Shown piece by piece: positions 24,846 to 32,049 of a DNA stretch of 44,142 nucleotides. Position 1 is the first letter of the stretch, and each line of letters opens with the position of its first letter. The position numbers and the translations under genes are program-made. Under the pieces are notes generated by a model that did no database searches, was not told the origin of the DNA, and saw nothing but the letters and a program-made list of their open reading frames with translations. Source of the stretch: Opitutia bacterium (GTDB lineage Bacteria; Verrucomicrobiota; Verrucomicrobiia; Opitutales; Opitutaceae); assembly GCA_947452315.1 (NCBI GenBank), contig CANGCX010000013.1, positions 1 through 44,142 of the forward strand. The letters run 5' to 3'.

Positions 24846-25994
24846 CTACCAAGCGAAACGGGCGCCGAGGGTGAGAATGGTCGCGCGGACGTAGGCGCTG
24901 GCGGGAGTAACGCCGTCGCGGCCGCGCATGTCGTAGCGCTCGAGGGCGGCGTCAAATTGCAGCGCTTCGGTGGCATTGAAGATGAGTTTCAGGCCGGTGT
25001 TGTAAGACCGCAAAGAGGAGAGCCGGTAATCGGAAGAGTAGAACGGGCCGGCGGGATTGGGGCGGCGGCCGGGAAGAATCGGCGTGCGGTCGAGGTTGTA
25101 GTAATAAAAATCTGCGGCGCTTTGTTGGTAGAAACGGAAGCCGGGACGGAGGATAAATTTTTCGCCGATGCGCTGGAACCAAGCGGTCTCTACGGTATGG
25201 GCGCCAGTACCAAAGGTGTCGCGGTAGTAGCGGTAGCTGGTTTCAAGCGCGCCGCGCATTGAAGGGAGGGCGCGGCTGAGGGACGCGAGTGCGATCCACT
25301 TGTCGCGCTCACCGGGACGATTTTCTCCGAATGTCTGGCTGAGGAAAATACCGGGCAACAGCTCAACGTTTTTTTCGACGAGCTTGTAAGGGTCGCTAAT
25401 ATATCCAGTTGTGCGGCCCCAGGTGGCATTAACCGTGACGGAAGTGCGCGGGTCGATGAGCTGGGTGACGCCGACGATGACATCGTTGGAGCGTTTTTTG
25501 ACGCGATTGGGTTGAAAGAAGACCTTTACGTCGTCGTCGGTACCAGCAACGCCAGTGAGGAGCGTGGTATTTTTTTGATTGAAATCGGTGAGAGCGTTGA
25601 GGGACCAACCATTCGAGACATAGTCGCTCTCACGCGAGTTACCGAAGCCGAGAGAGAGATTGACGCGAGCAAATTGACGGGAGAAATCGGCGTTCCAGGC
25701 TTTGCGGCGATCGTGCAGATCCGTGAGACGGACTTGGTCACTCCCTTTAGGTGCGGGTTCGCCGGTGGGCGTAGCACCGGTGATAGCGTCGAGGGTACCG
25801 GTGATACGGGCATGGTAATCGGTGCCGATGTCGTGTTCGATGAGCGCGGTCTGCGTCTCGACAGCGACACGGCCGCCGGATTCGCGGTAGTCGGACCATT
25901 TATAGGCGACGGAATTCTCGGCGCGGGCGCCACGAGGGGCAAGGACGGCGAGAGCAGCGGCGAGAAGCAGGGCGGGAGACGAACGCGGAGTCAT
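24846..25994 (-). CDS. DUF3570 outer-membrane beta-barrel-like protein carrying an FMN-acceptor motif
   Basis: The product has 382 residues from the ATG at 25994 (an ATG at 26036 adds 14 residues). The signal peptide MTPRSSPALLLAAALAVLAP ends RGARA. The mature part is rich in alternating strands and Tyr/Arg, and it ends in a Phe-Ala-Trp (GARFAW), like an outer-membrane barrel with a terminal aromatic residue. Residues 69-75 are D-A-I-T-G-A-T, followed by PTG. This fits the ApbE flavinylation consensus, with T75 as acceptor. The motif lies near the N-terminus, before the bulk of the barrel. The gene is first of the DUF3570-ApbE-TlpA-DUF4266 row. The DUF3570 family has no established function. 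Confidence 0.85.
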   Translation of the reverse strand: MTPRSSPALLLAAALAVLAPRGARAENSVAYKWSDYRESGGRVAVETQTALIEHDIGTDYHARITGTLDAITGATPTGEPAPKGSDQVRLTDLHDRRKAWNADFSRQFARVNLSLGFGNSRESDYVSNGWSLNALTDFNQKNTTLLTGVAGTDDDVKVFFQPNRVKKRSNDVIVGVTQLIDPRTSVTVNATWGRTTGYISDPYKLVEKNVELLPGIFLSQTFGENRPGERDKWIALASLSRALPSMRGALETSYRYYRDTFGTGAHTVETAWFQRIGEKFILRPGFRFYQQSAADFYYYNLDRTPILPGRRPNPAGPFYSSDYRLSSLRSYNTGLKLIFNATEALQFDAALERYDMRGRDGVTPASAYVRATILTLGARFAW

Positions 25995-26080
25995 CGGATG
26001 ATGAAAAAAGAGTAATCGAATCGAGTTCTTAAACAAGCCGAACGACGAATCCTAACCCACGACCAGCCAAAAGCCGCTAC

Positions 26081-26611
26081 TTATTTGGCAACCTCGACGG
26101 AGGAGACCCGGAGCACCGCTGTGAGCGGCGTACCCGAGGGCGGGGCGTTGAGGGTGAATTGCTCGATACTAATATAGGGTGAGCGGGCCTGGAGGTTGAG
26201 GTAGAATTTTTTCAACGCCTCCCAGTCAACCTTGGTAATGGTGACTTGGAGCGAGTGCACGGAGAATTGCTCGCCTGTGACGTCGCGTTGTTCGCCGAGG
26301 CCTGGGGTGACGCCGGCGGAGCGCGCGAGTTTATCGATCTCGGCGTAGAGGCGCGTGGCATCGAGCGTCTGGGCGGCGTCAAGGCGGGCGGCGGCTTTCT
26401 GGGCGGAGGCGTCGATGGCTGAGCGGTTGGCGAGCCATTGCTTCTGCTCGGCGAGGGAGATGCTGGTGGAGCGTTGCTCACGCCAGAAGGTGCCGACGCG
26501 GGTGCTGAAACCGGAAAACCACATCACGACGCCGAGGACGGCAAACGCGACGAGCAGAAGTTTCTCGCGGAAAAGTCGGGCGAGGAAGAGAGCGCGGAGG
26601 GTGCGGATCAT
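26081..26611 (-). CDS. gspM: Type II secretion protein M-like
   Basis: The product has 176 residues: a short cytoplasmic N-terminus, one transmembrane helix (about 17-35), a coiled-coil-like stretch (about 45-95, with AEQKQWLANRSAI) and a small C-terminal alpha/beta domain (about 100-175, with VHSLQVTITKVDWEALKKFY). This is the GspM/PilO layout. GspM binds GspL in the inner-membrane platform. The start overlaps the gspL stop by 4 bp. Sequence identity to named GspM proteins is low, so the name rests on layout and position at the end of the gspG-M series. Confidence 0.78.
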   Translation of the reverse strand: MIRTLRALFLARLFREKLLLVAFAVLGVVMWFSGFSTRVGTFWREQRSTSISLAEQKQWLANRSAIDASAQKAAARLDAAQTLDATRLYAEIDKLARSAGVTPGLGEQRDVTGEQFSVHSLQVTITKVDWEALKKFYLNLQARSPYISIEQFTLNAPPSGTPLTAVLRVSSVEVAK

Positions 26612-27780
26612 GGCGCGGCGGTGACGGCGGGTTTGACAGCGCCGGCTTTGAAGGTGGTCGTGAGGGTGAAGGTGGTGGTGGGCGAACCCGGGGCGTTGCG
26701 CTGGCCGCTGATCTCGGCGTGGGAGACTTCAGGGAGCGCTTCGAGGGCGGTTTTAAACAGCGTGATCTCGCCACTATTATCAGTGCGGGCGTCGATAGTG
26801 ACGCGTTCTAGGTCTTTGGCATCGGTGACGACGCGTGAGAAACGAATCGTGCCGGGGATTTTGGCGGCAACGACAGAGATCATCTCCATAGGCAGAAGGC
26901 GTTTAGTGGAGAGGTCTTCGATGCGCGTAGCGAGAGCCTGCGCGTTCATGATTTTCTCGACGGTGGGACGCTGGGCGGAGAGCTGGGTGAGGCGCACTTT
27001 CTGCCAGGTGGCGCGAGCGGCGCCGAGGGAAATTTCGCCGAGGCCCATGAACAAAAGCGCCAGAACGCAGCCGACCGCGACGCGCCAGAACATGACGTCG
27101 CGGGCGAGGCCACGACGGCGGGCCAACAGAGCGGCTTTATCGCGGACGTCGAGATCGGCGGCGATCACGGCGGACAAGCGAGAGGTGATTTCGCCGGCGG
27201 CAAAACTGAAGTCGCCATCGCCAGCGGCGGACTGAGCGACAGGAAGCGTGGCGAGATCGAGGACGTGGGTGCTGCCGCCGACACTACGAAGAAGCTCGGC
27301 CTTGGCGGCAGCTAATGCGGCTTCGTTGGCAGGAACCTCGTCGGTGGCTGGGGCGAGCGGCGTGGTAAAAATCTGCACGGGGCCATCGGCGGCAGCGTGG
27401 AGCGCCGTGAGGCTATCGGAGTGTGTAAGAATTAACGTGGTGCCGGCAGCGAGCGGGGCGCCGAGCAGGGCTGCAAAGGTCGGAAGGACTAGATCGGCTT
27501 CGTTCCATAGGTCAGTTTGTTCGGCCGTGACGCGGCGGCGGTAGGCGGCGAAGACGAGGGCGGCGCTGGCACCGGGAGGGTAATAGTAACCGTAGTAAAG
27601 CTGCGCGACGGGGAACGGCGCGAGGGACTCAAGAGCGAGTTCAACCTGCGAGGCGACGTCCTGGGCGGGCGTCTCAGAGGCGATCGGGATGGCGCGGGTG
27701 AAAAAAAGCGCATCGGGCAAGAGGCAAACCTTGGGTGGCGGGGGGCCTGCGCGGAGAAAATGGAGGGGCGAATCGCTCAT
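26608..27780 (-). CDS. gspL: Type II secretion protein L-like
   Basis: The product has 390 residues. The cytoplasmic N-terminal ~220 residues look like a degenerate actin-like (GspL/PilM-type) domain, followed by a transmembrane helix (about 230-250) and a periplasmic PilN-like domain with coiled coil and ferredoxin-like fold (about 260-380). It contains PMEMISVVAAKIPGTIRFSRV, typical of PilN/GspL. GspL links the GspE ATPase to the inner-membrane platform. It overlaps gspM and lies 88 bp after gspK. That gap is A-rich on the plus strand and holds no gene. Confidence 0.8.
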   Translation of the reverse strand: MSDSPLHFLRAGPPPPKVCLLPDALFFTRAIPIASETPAQDVASQVELALESLAPFPVAQLYYGYYYPPGASAALVFAAYRRRVTAEQTDLWNEADLVLPTFAALLGAPLAAGTTLILTHSDSLTALHAAADGPVQIFTTPLAPATDEVPANEAALAAAKAELLRSVGGSTHVLDLATLPVAQSAAGDGDFSFAAGEITSRLSAVIAADLDVRDKAALLARRRGLARDVMFWRVAVGCVLALLFMGLGEISLGAARATWQKVRLTQLSAQRPTVEKIMNAQALATRIEDLSTKRLLPMEMISVVAAKIPGTIRFSRVVTDAKDLERVTIDARTDNSGEITLFKTALEALPEVSHAEISGQRNAPGSPTTTFTLTTTFKAGAVKPAVTAAP

Positions 27781-27868
27781 CGGAAAAAAGGTTGGCGGAA
27801 AGAGAAAAAAGGAGAATGGCCGAGAAAGGGAGAACGTTTAAGAGAAAAAACGAAAAGGATGGCTAAGA

Positions 27869-29020
27869 CTAGGATGCGGGCGGAGGGGGTGGAGGGGGAG
27901 GTAGAGGCTCGTTTTCGACGAGCTGAAGGATTGTAAAGGGGTAGTTTAGACGAGTGCTCGCCGCAGCGGCGGTGGTGGCGGAGGAGGGGGTGGTCGTGGG
28001 TCGGGAGGTGGTGGAGACGCTGGCGGCACTGGCCGCTTGTTCATCAGACGTGTTAGCGCGGGTATTGGTTGCGGTCGTCAGGACGGTTGTTGCGCCGCCA
28101 CTTTGAGGCGAAACAATGGCATCGAGGCGGTATTGGGCGCGGCCTTCTTGCACGACGAGGCGAATACGAAGGGCGCTGATGGTGGTGCCGAAGGTGTTGG
28201 CGCGGCCGGCGGAACCAAGAAACTTGCGGGCGTCATTGGTGGCAGTAAACCAGCCGGGGCCATTGTAGGCGGATTGGCCAGTGCCGGCGAGATAGTCGGA
28301 GAGTTTAGTTTTCTGCGTCTCGTCGAATTCGCCGAGAGCAGTAAGGACGTCGGATTTGGCGCCGTTTAGATTGGTGCGCTGGAAATTGAGAAGGGAAACG
28401 TTGTCAACGAAGCGGCGGTAGAGGTCGTTGGGGCGACCAGTTTCGTCGAAGAAAATCGTGCGAGCAAAGTCGATGGCGGCGAGTTCGCTGTAGGAGCGCA
28501 GCGAACGCAGGGGGGCGACGTAGGGCAAGGCGGCGTGCTCGTAGTCCGGGGATTGAGCGGTGGTATAGGTGTGGTTGCGCTTCATCCAGCCGAGCATGAT
28601 GTCGGTGAGTTTCTCGGTATCGTAGTTGGTGAGACCGAAGGCGAGAAAGAGATTTTGAAGCTGATTAGCGCCGGCCTGCGGCAGAGAGAGTTTACCGCTT
28701 TCGTCTTCAAAGGTGACCGTAACGGTGCGACCCTCGGTCGGGATATAGCCGGCAAATCCAAGAGGGTCGGACCATCCCTCGGCGGGAGTGTGGAGGCCGT
28801 TGGTGACGAGCCTAAATTCTTCAAGCACGGAAAGCGTGGTCTCGAGGGCAGAATAGGCCTCCTGACGGAGACGACGGGTGTCGGCTTCGCGGGCTTCAAC
28901 GATGAGGTCATTGGATGCTTTTTCGAGGAAAACGGTGAGCGCGAGAGCCGTAAAAATGAGCGTGACCATGACGATCACGAGAACACTAGCGCGGACAGAA
29001 GAAAGAGAGCGTGCCTTCAT
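27869..29020 (-). CDS. gspK: Type II secretion minor pseudopilin K with a poly-proline tail
   Basis: The product has 383 residues. The N-terminus RASVLVIVMVTLIFTALALT is the hydrophobic pilin-like helix; as in other GspK there is no Glu at position 5. The large globular domain (about 60-310) follows GspK, with FEDESGKLSLPQAGANQLQ near the start and helix-hairpin-helix-like DYLAGTG. GspK caps the pseudopilus tip with GspI and GspJ. The C-terminal ~75 residues are unusual: a Thr/Ser/Ala-rich linker and eight consecutive prolines before the final Ala-Ser. It starts 6 bp after the gspJ stop. Confidence 0.9.
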   Translation of the reverse strand: MKARSLSSVRASVLVIVMVTLIFTALALTVFLEKASNDLIVEAREADTRRLRQEAYSALETTLSVLEEFRLVTNGLHTPAEGWSDPLGFAGYIPTEGRTVTVTFEDESGKLSLPQAGANQLQNLFLAFGLTNYDTEKLTDIMLGWMKRNHTYTTAQSPDYEHAALPYVAPLRSLRSYSELAAIDFARTIFFDETGRPNDLYRRFVDNVSLLNFQRTNLNGAKSDVLTALGEFDETQKTKLSDYLAGTGQSAYNGPGWFTATNDARKFLGSAGRANTFGTTISALRIRLVVQEGRAQYRLDAIVSPQSGGATTVLTTATNTRANTSDEQAASAASVSTTSRPTTTPSSATTAAAASTRLNYPFTILQLVENEPLPPPPPPPPAS

Positions 29021-29026
29021 CCTCGA

Positions 29027-29713
29027 TTAAAAATTGGGCACCCCTTGGGGTGTGTTGCCAAGATTGACGACGGTCTCGCGACTGAAAGCACCGTAGGCGA
29101 ATTTCAAGCGGAGGCGCTGCGGGGCGGTGTATTTGCCGGAGTTGTCTTTCTTGATGGCGGTCTCGGTAGTCCAGCGCACCAAGGCGGTGTCGTAATAATC
29201 GTATGCGATAGCCGTGACGAACGGGGTAAGGATCGTCTCACGTGGTGGATCCGCTTCGAAGCGGGGTTCAAGGCGCGAATGCCAGAGTAGGATCAGACCT
29301 TCGTTTTGTCGGGCCTGAAGGGAGCAAACGACTTCGGGGAGCGCGGGGCCGGGCCAGCTGATGAGGCGGGTGCCGGCAGGGAGTTCAAAGGTGAGCAGCG
29401 TATCGGTGACACCTCCGCTAGGGCGGATTTCTTGGGGCGCGACCGGACTGGCGTTGGCGCGGGCGGATGGTGGGAGGGTGGCTGCACGGAGTTCGCGATC
29501 GAGTGCGCGCGTGACAGCGCGGACGTGTTGCTCGAAGAGGCGGATGTCGGTATTTTTGCCCCACAGTTCTCCCATGGAAAACACAAAGGTGTTGAGCGCC
29601 ACGAGCATCAAAGCGACGAGCGCAAGCGAGAGGAGAATCTCAAGGAGCGTGAAACCGGCAGCGGCGCGCGAAGAGCGAGCGGAAGAGGAAAAGATGTGGC
29701 GACCCAGGCTCAT
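29027..29713 (-). CDS. gspJ: Type II secretion minor pseudopilin J
   Basis: The product has 228 residues. The type IV prepilin motif AAAG-FTLLEILLSLALVAL has cleavage after G20, mature Phe 21 and Glu at position 5 (E25). The C-terminal globular part is beta-rich, with TLLTFELPAGTRLISWPG and the later SLQARQNEGLILLWHSRLEP. GspJ forms the pseudopilus tip with GspI and GspK. Its ATG overlaps the gspI stop (ATGA), so translation is coupled. Confidence 0.92.
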   Translation of the reverse strand: MSLGRHIFSSSARSSRAAAGFTLLEILLSLALVALMLVALNTFVFSMGELWGKNTDIRLFEQHVRAVTRALDRELRAATLPPSARANASPVAPQEIRPSGGVTDTLLTFELPAGTRLISWPGPALPEVVCSLQARQNEGLILLWHSRLEPRFEADPPRETILTPFVTAIAYDYYDTALVRWTTETAIKKDNSGKYTAPQRLRLKFAYGAFSRETVVNLGNTPQGVPNF

Positions 29714-30204
29714 TTTTTCTTAGTGCCCTGAAGCTCTGCGATGCGATCGCGCACCGATTGGCGGAGTTGGGTTTTCTCGGCGGCATCGGACCATGTAGGA
29801 CGCAACACCGTAAATGTCTGGATGGTTTTTTGTGCCTCGCCGCCTTTTGTCATGTCGGTGACTTCGCACAAAAAAGTGACTGTAAAAAGATCGGGCATTG
29901 CTGTGCTGGAGAGTGTGGCACTCCAACGGACGTGACGGTTTTCGAGCGAATCAAATTCCGCGCCGGCTTCGACTTTGGCTCGGTCGGGTTGGGCCAGCAA
30001 TTGGGCACGAGCGAAGGTGACGTCCTCGTCGCGAGTGTTACCGCGAGCGACGGCTTCGTAACTGTTAAGGATATTAACGTACGTGGAGCCAAGAACGATG
30101 GCCGAAAGTGCGAAGATCATCAACGCCACGAGGACTTCGAGTAGACTGAAACCGGAGGCGCAGCGCGGGGCGCGCGCGGAAAGAGGAAGCGCGGGCGAGA
30201 TCAC
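29710..30204 (-). CDS. gspI: Type II secretion minor pseudopilin I
   Basis: The product has 164 residues from a GTG at 30204, chosen because it overlaps the gspH stop as GTGA. An ATG at 30240 would give 176 residues and a 40-bp overlap. The prepilin motif CASG-FSLLEVLVALMIFAL has G18 as the cleavage site and Glu at position 5 (E23). The globular part is longer than in classic GspI (~120 residues). It follows gspH and is coupled to gspJ. Confidence 0.9.
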   Translation of the reverse strand: MISPALPLSARAPRCASGFSLLEVLVALMIFALSAIVLGSTYVNILNSYEAVARGNTRDEDVTFARAQLLAQPDRAKVEAGAEFDSLENRHVRWSATLSSTAMPDLFTVTFLCEVTDMTKGGEAQKTIQTFTVLRPTWSDAAEKTQLRQSVRDRIAELQGTKKK

Positions 30205-30785
30205 GGCGTGGATTTGGGTGGCGTGAGCACAGGCGAACACGTCCAGGGATCGATGGAGATAATGTGCGCGCCACTGTTGACACGAATCTGAAGGCGGAAG
30301 GGCGAGCAGGTGCCGTCAGCATAAAAGGTGACGCCGCCACTCAGAGGCTCAGTTTCGACGACGGTGCCACCGAGGAGGATGGAGCCACCTGTTTTTTGGG
30401 CAGCGAGAAATTCGACTATGAGATCGTTGCCGGTGCCCACAACGGGGATAGGAAACGATTGGATGTTTCCGTCGGGCGGCGTGAGCTGGAAGGCTTTGGT
30501 TTTCTCGTCGTAGCGGAGGTTGAGGTCTTGTTCGGCGTTCAGAGCAGTCTTGCGCGCGGTGCGGACGGTGCTCCAAAAAACGTCGTCGGCCGAAGGGGGT
30601 TTCTCAGCAAGCAGGGCGGAAGAACCCCCGATGAGAGCTCCCGCGAGCAACGCGATGAGCGCGAGGGTGAGCAGCATCTCGAGCAAAGTAAAACCACGCA
30701 GAGAGACACAATGAATAGCAGGAGCAAAGTGCCCCACCCGCGCGGCCCGGCCGCCTGCCGCCGGTTGCTGGCCGCGCTCGATCAT
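30201..30785 (-). CDS. gspH: Type II secretion minor pseudopilin H
   Basis: The product has 194 residues. The prepilin signal is SLRG-FTLLEMLLTLALIAL, with cleavage after G31 and E36 as Glu 5. The leader of 31 residues is longer than usual; the true start may be an internal codon. The globular domain is GspH-like, with LNLRYDEKTKAFQLTPPDG and a final strand near FYADGTCSPFRLQIR. GspH couples the pseudopilus tip to the GspG fibre. It starts 3 bp after the gspG stop. Confidence 0.9.
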   Translation of the reverse strand: MIERGQQPAAGGRAARVGHFAPAIHCVSLRGFTLLEMLLTLALIALLAGALIGGSSALLAEKPPSADDVFWSTVRTARKTALNAEQDLNLRYDEKTKAFQLTPPDGNIQSFPIPVVGTGNDLIVEFLAAQKTGGSILLGGTVVETEPLSGGVTFYADGTCSPFRLQIRVNSGAHIISIDPWTCSPVLTPPKSTP

Positions 30786-30788
30786 GTA

Positions 30789-31277
30789 TTATTTTCCGGC
30801 CGTGGCTGCCGCGCTTGAATCCCAGTTGCCGATGTCGTCTTCGGTACCGTCGGCTTTGTCGGGGCCTTTTGAGTAAAGGTCATAGCTGCCTTTATTTTTC
30901 GTGCCGGGATAACGGTATTGATAAGGTTCGCCCCAAGGATCGAGAGGGACTTTGCCGCCTTCAATATATGGGCCACGCCAACGGTCAGCTTTGCTGGCGG
31001 GTGCGGTGACAAGGGCGAGAATGCCTTCGGCGCTCGAGGGATAATCGCCGAGGTGAATGCGATAGGTGGTGAGCGAGGTTTTCATGCTCTCCTTGACGAA
31101 GAGCGAGGCGGTGGTGACTTGCGCGCCGCCAAAGATTTTATCGACGTTGCTGATGGCGAGGCCAGCCAAGAGCCCGATGATGGCGAGTACGACAAGGATT
31201 TCGAGGAGCGTGAAAGCACGGCGGGTGCGAACGGAAAAGCGCGAACGCGAGAAGGATGCAGGTTGGGTGGCGAACAT
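30789..31277 (-). CDS. gspG: Major pseudopilin G of type II secretion
   Basis: The product has 162 residues. The prepilin motif RRA-FTLLEILVVLAIIGL has Ala instead of Gly before the cleavage site, and E26 is Glu 5. The C-terminal calcium loop is clear: GSYDLYSKGPDKADGTEDD with GNWD following (D140, D143, D147/D148). DPWGEPYQYRYPG is the standard GspG turn. This is the fibre subunit of the pseudopilus and the first of the gspG-H-I-J-K-L-M series. The 154 bp upstream hold a 6-bp stem (ATCAGC/GCTGAT, 31369-31390) and probably the promoter. Confidence 0.95.
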   Translation of the reverse strand: MFATQPASFSRSRFSVRTRRAFTLLEILVVLAIIGLLAGLAISNVDKIFGGAQVTTASLFVKESMKTSLTTYRIHLGDYPSSAEGILALVTAPASKADRWRGPYIEGGKVPLDPWGEPYQYRYPGTKNKGSYDLYSKGPDKADGTEDDIGNWDSSAAATAGK

Positions 31278-31431
31278 GATGAAAATTAAATTTGGGGATG
31301 ATGGGGTAATTGTCGAGACGCTGGCGGCGGCTAGAGGTTGCAGGAAAAATAGCGAAGAAACTCAATCAATCAGCCGTAAATACCGCTGATTGCCCGGATT
31401 GAAATAAAACCGACGACTGGCCTATTATTAT

Positions 31432-31998
31432 TTACAAGGGCGGGTCGATGCCAGGAGGTGTGAGGCGGACGTCGTCAGCCGTGCCAAATTTTTTATCAGG
31501 GCCAGCGGAGCGGATTTCCATGCGGTCGCTGGCGAGAGCGTGAAAAAGGAAGGGGGTGCCCCAACGGTCAGTGAGTTCGCCGGCGGCGTTGATCGCGGGA
31601 TGGTCGCGCGGCATGAGAGGTAAGCGGTAGGGATTCTCTCCAAGAAGGGCGGCGGTGATCTCAGAGTTTTCGCCAAAAGGGTGACCGAGATGAGGGAAAT
31701 TGATACGCCAATTAGTGAACAAATCGTTGATGAAATTGAGGTCGCGCGTGATGTCGGAGCGCGGCGAGTTCAATTCCGTGGCAAGTGAAGCGGGAGCTTC
31801 GTACGGGGCGGAGAGGGATCGTGCGACGGCCGGCGGATTTTTTTCACGGCGGGTATCAACGGCTTCCGGAGTGGGAGCAGAAATAGCAGCGATACGTGAG
31901 GAGTCGGGCTCGAGAGCGCGAGGCAAAAGCCACCAAACCAGAAGGCCCGACAACAAGAGCAAGAAGCCGAGGGCCGGCAGCAGACGACGCGAGGTCAT
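31432..31998 (-). CDS. Membrane-anchored GspG-C-terminus-like protein without a pilin motif
   Basis: The product has 188 residues. One N-terminal transmembrane helix (about 7-25, PALGFLLLLSGLLVWWLLP) is followed by a Pro/Ala linker. The C-terminal domain (about 100-185) matches the GspG carboxy part: TDRWGTPFLFHALAS, then MEIRSAGPDKKFGTADDV, in the place of the calcium loop. It has no GFTLxE cleavage motif, so it would not be processed by prepilin peptidase or join a fibre the usual way. It lies between the DUF1501 gene (52 bp upstream) and gspG (154 bp downstream). The function is unknown; it could be a pseudopilin-like adapter for the neighbouring exported proteins. Confidence 0.75.
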   Translation of the reverse strand: MTSRRLLPALGFLLLLSGLLVWWLLPRALEPDSSRIAAISAPTPEAVDTRREKNPPAVARSLSAPYEAPASLATELNSPRSDITRDLNFINDLFTNWRINFPHLGHPFGENSEITAALLGENPYRLPLMPRDHPAINAAGELTDRWGTPFLFHALASDRMEIRSAGPDKKFGTADDVRLTPPGIDPPL

Positions 31999-32049
31999 GC
32001 GGAACGCGGGCGCGCGCGCACGGAGCAGCGCACGCGCGAGGTAACAGAC

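Noticed and set aside
26438-27235. 265-codon plus-strand frame opposite gspL and gspM
   Set aside because: It is a shadow frame in a high-GC region; the minus-strand genes have overlapping starts and type II secretion features.
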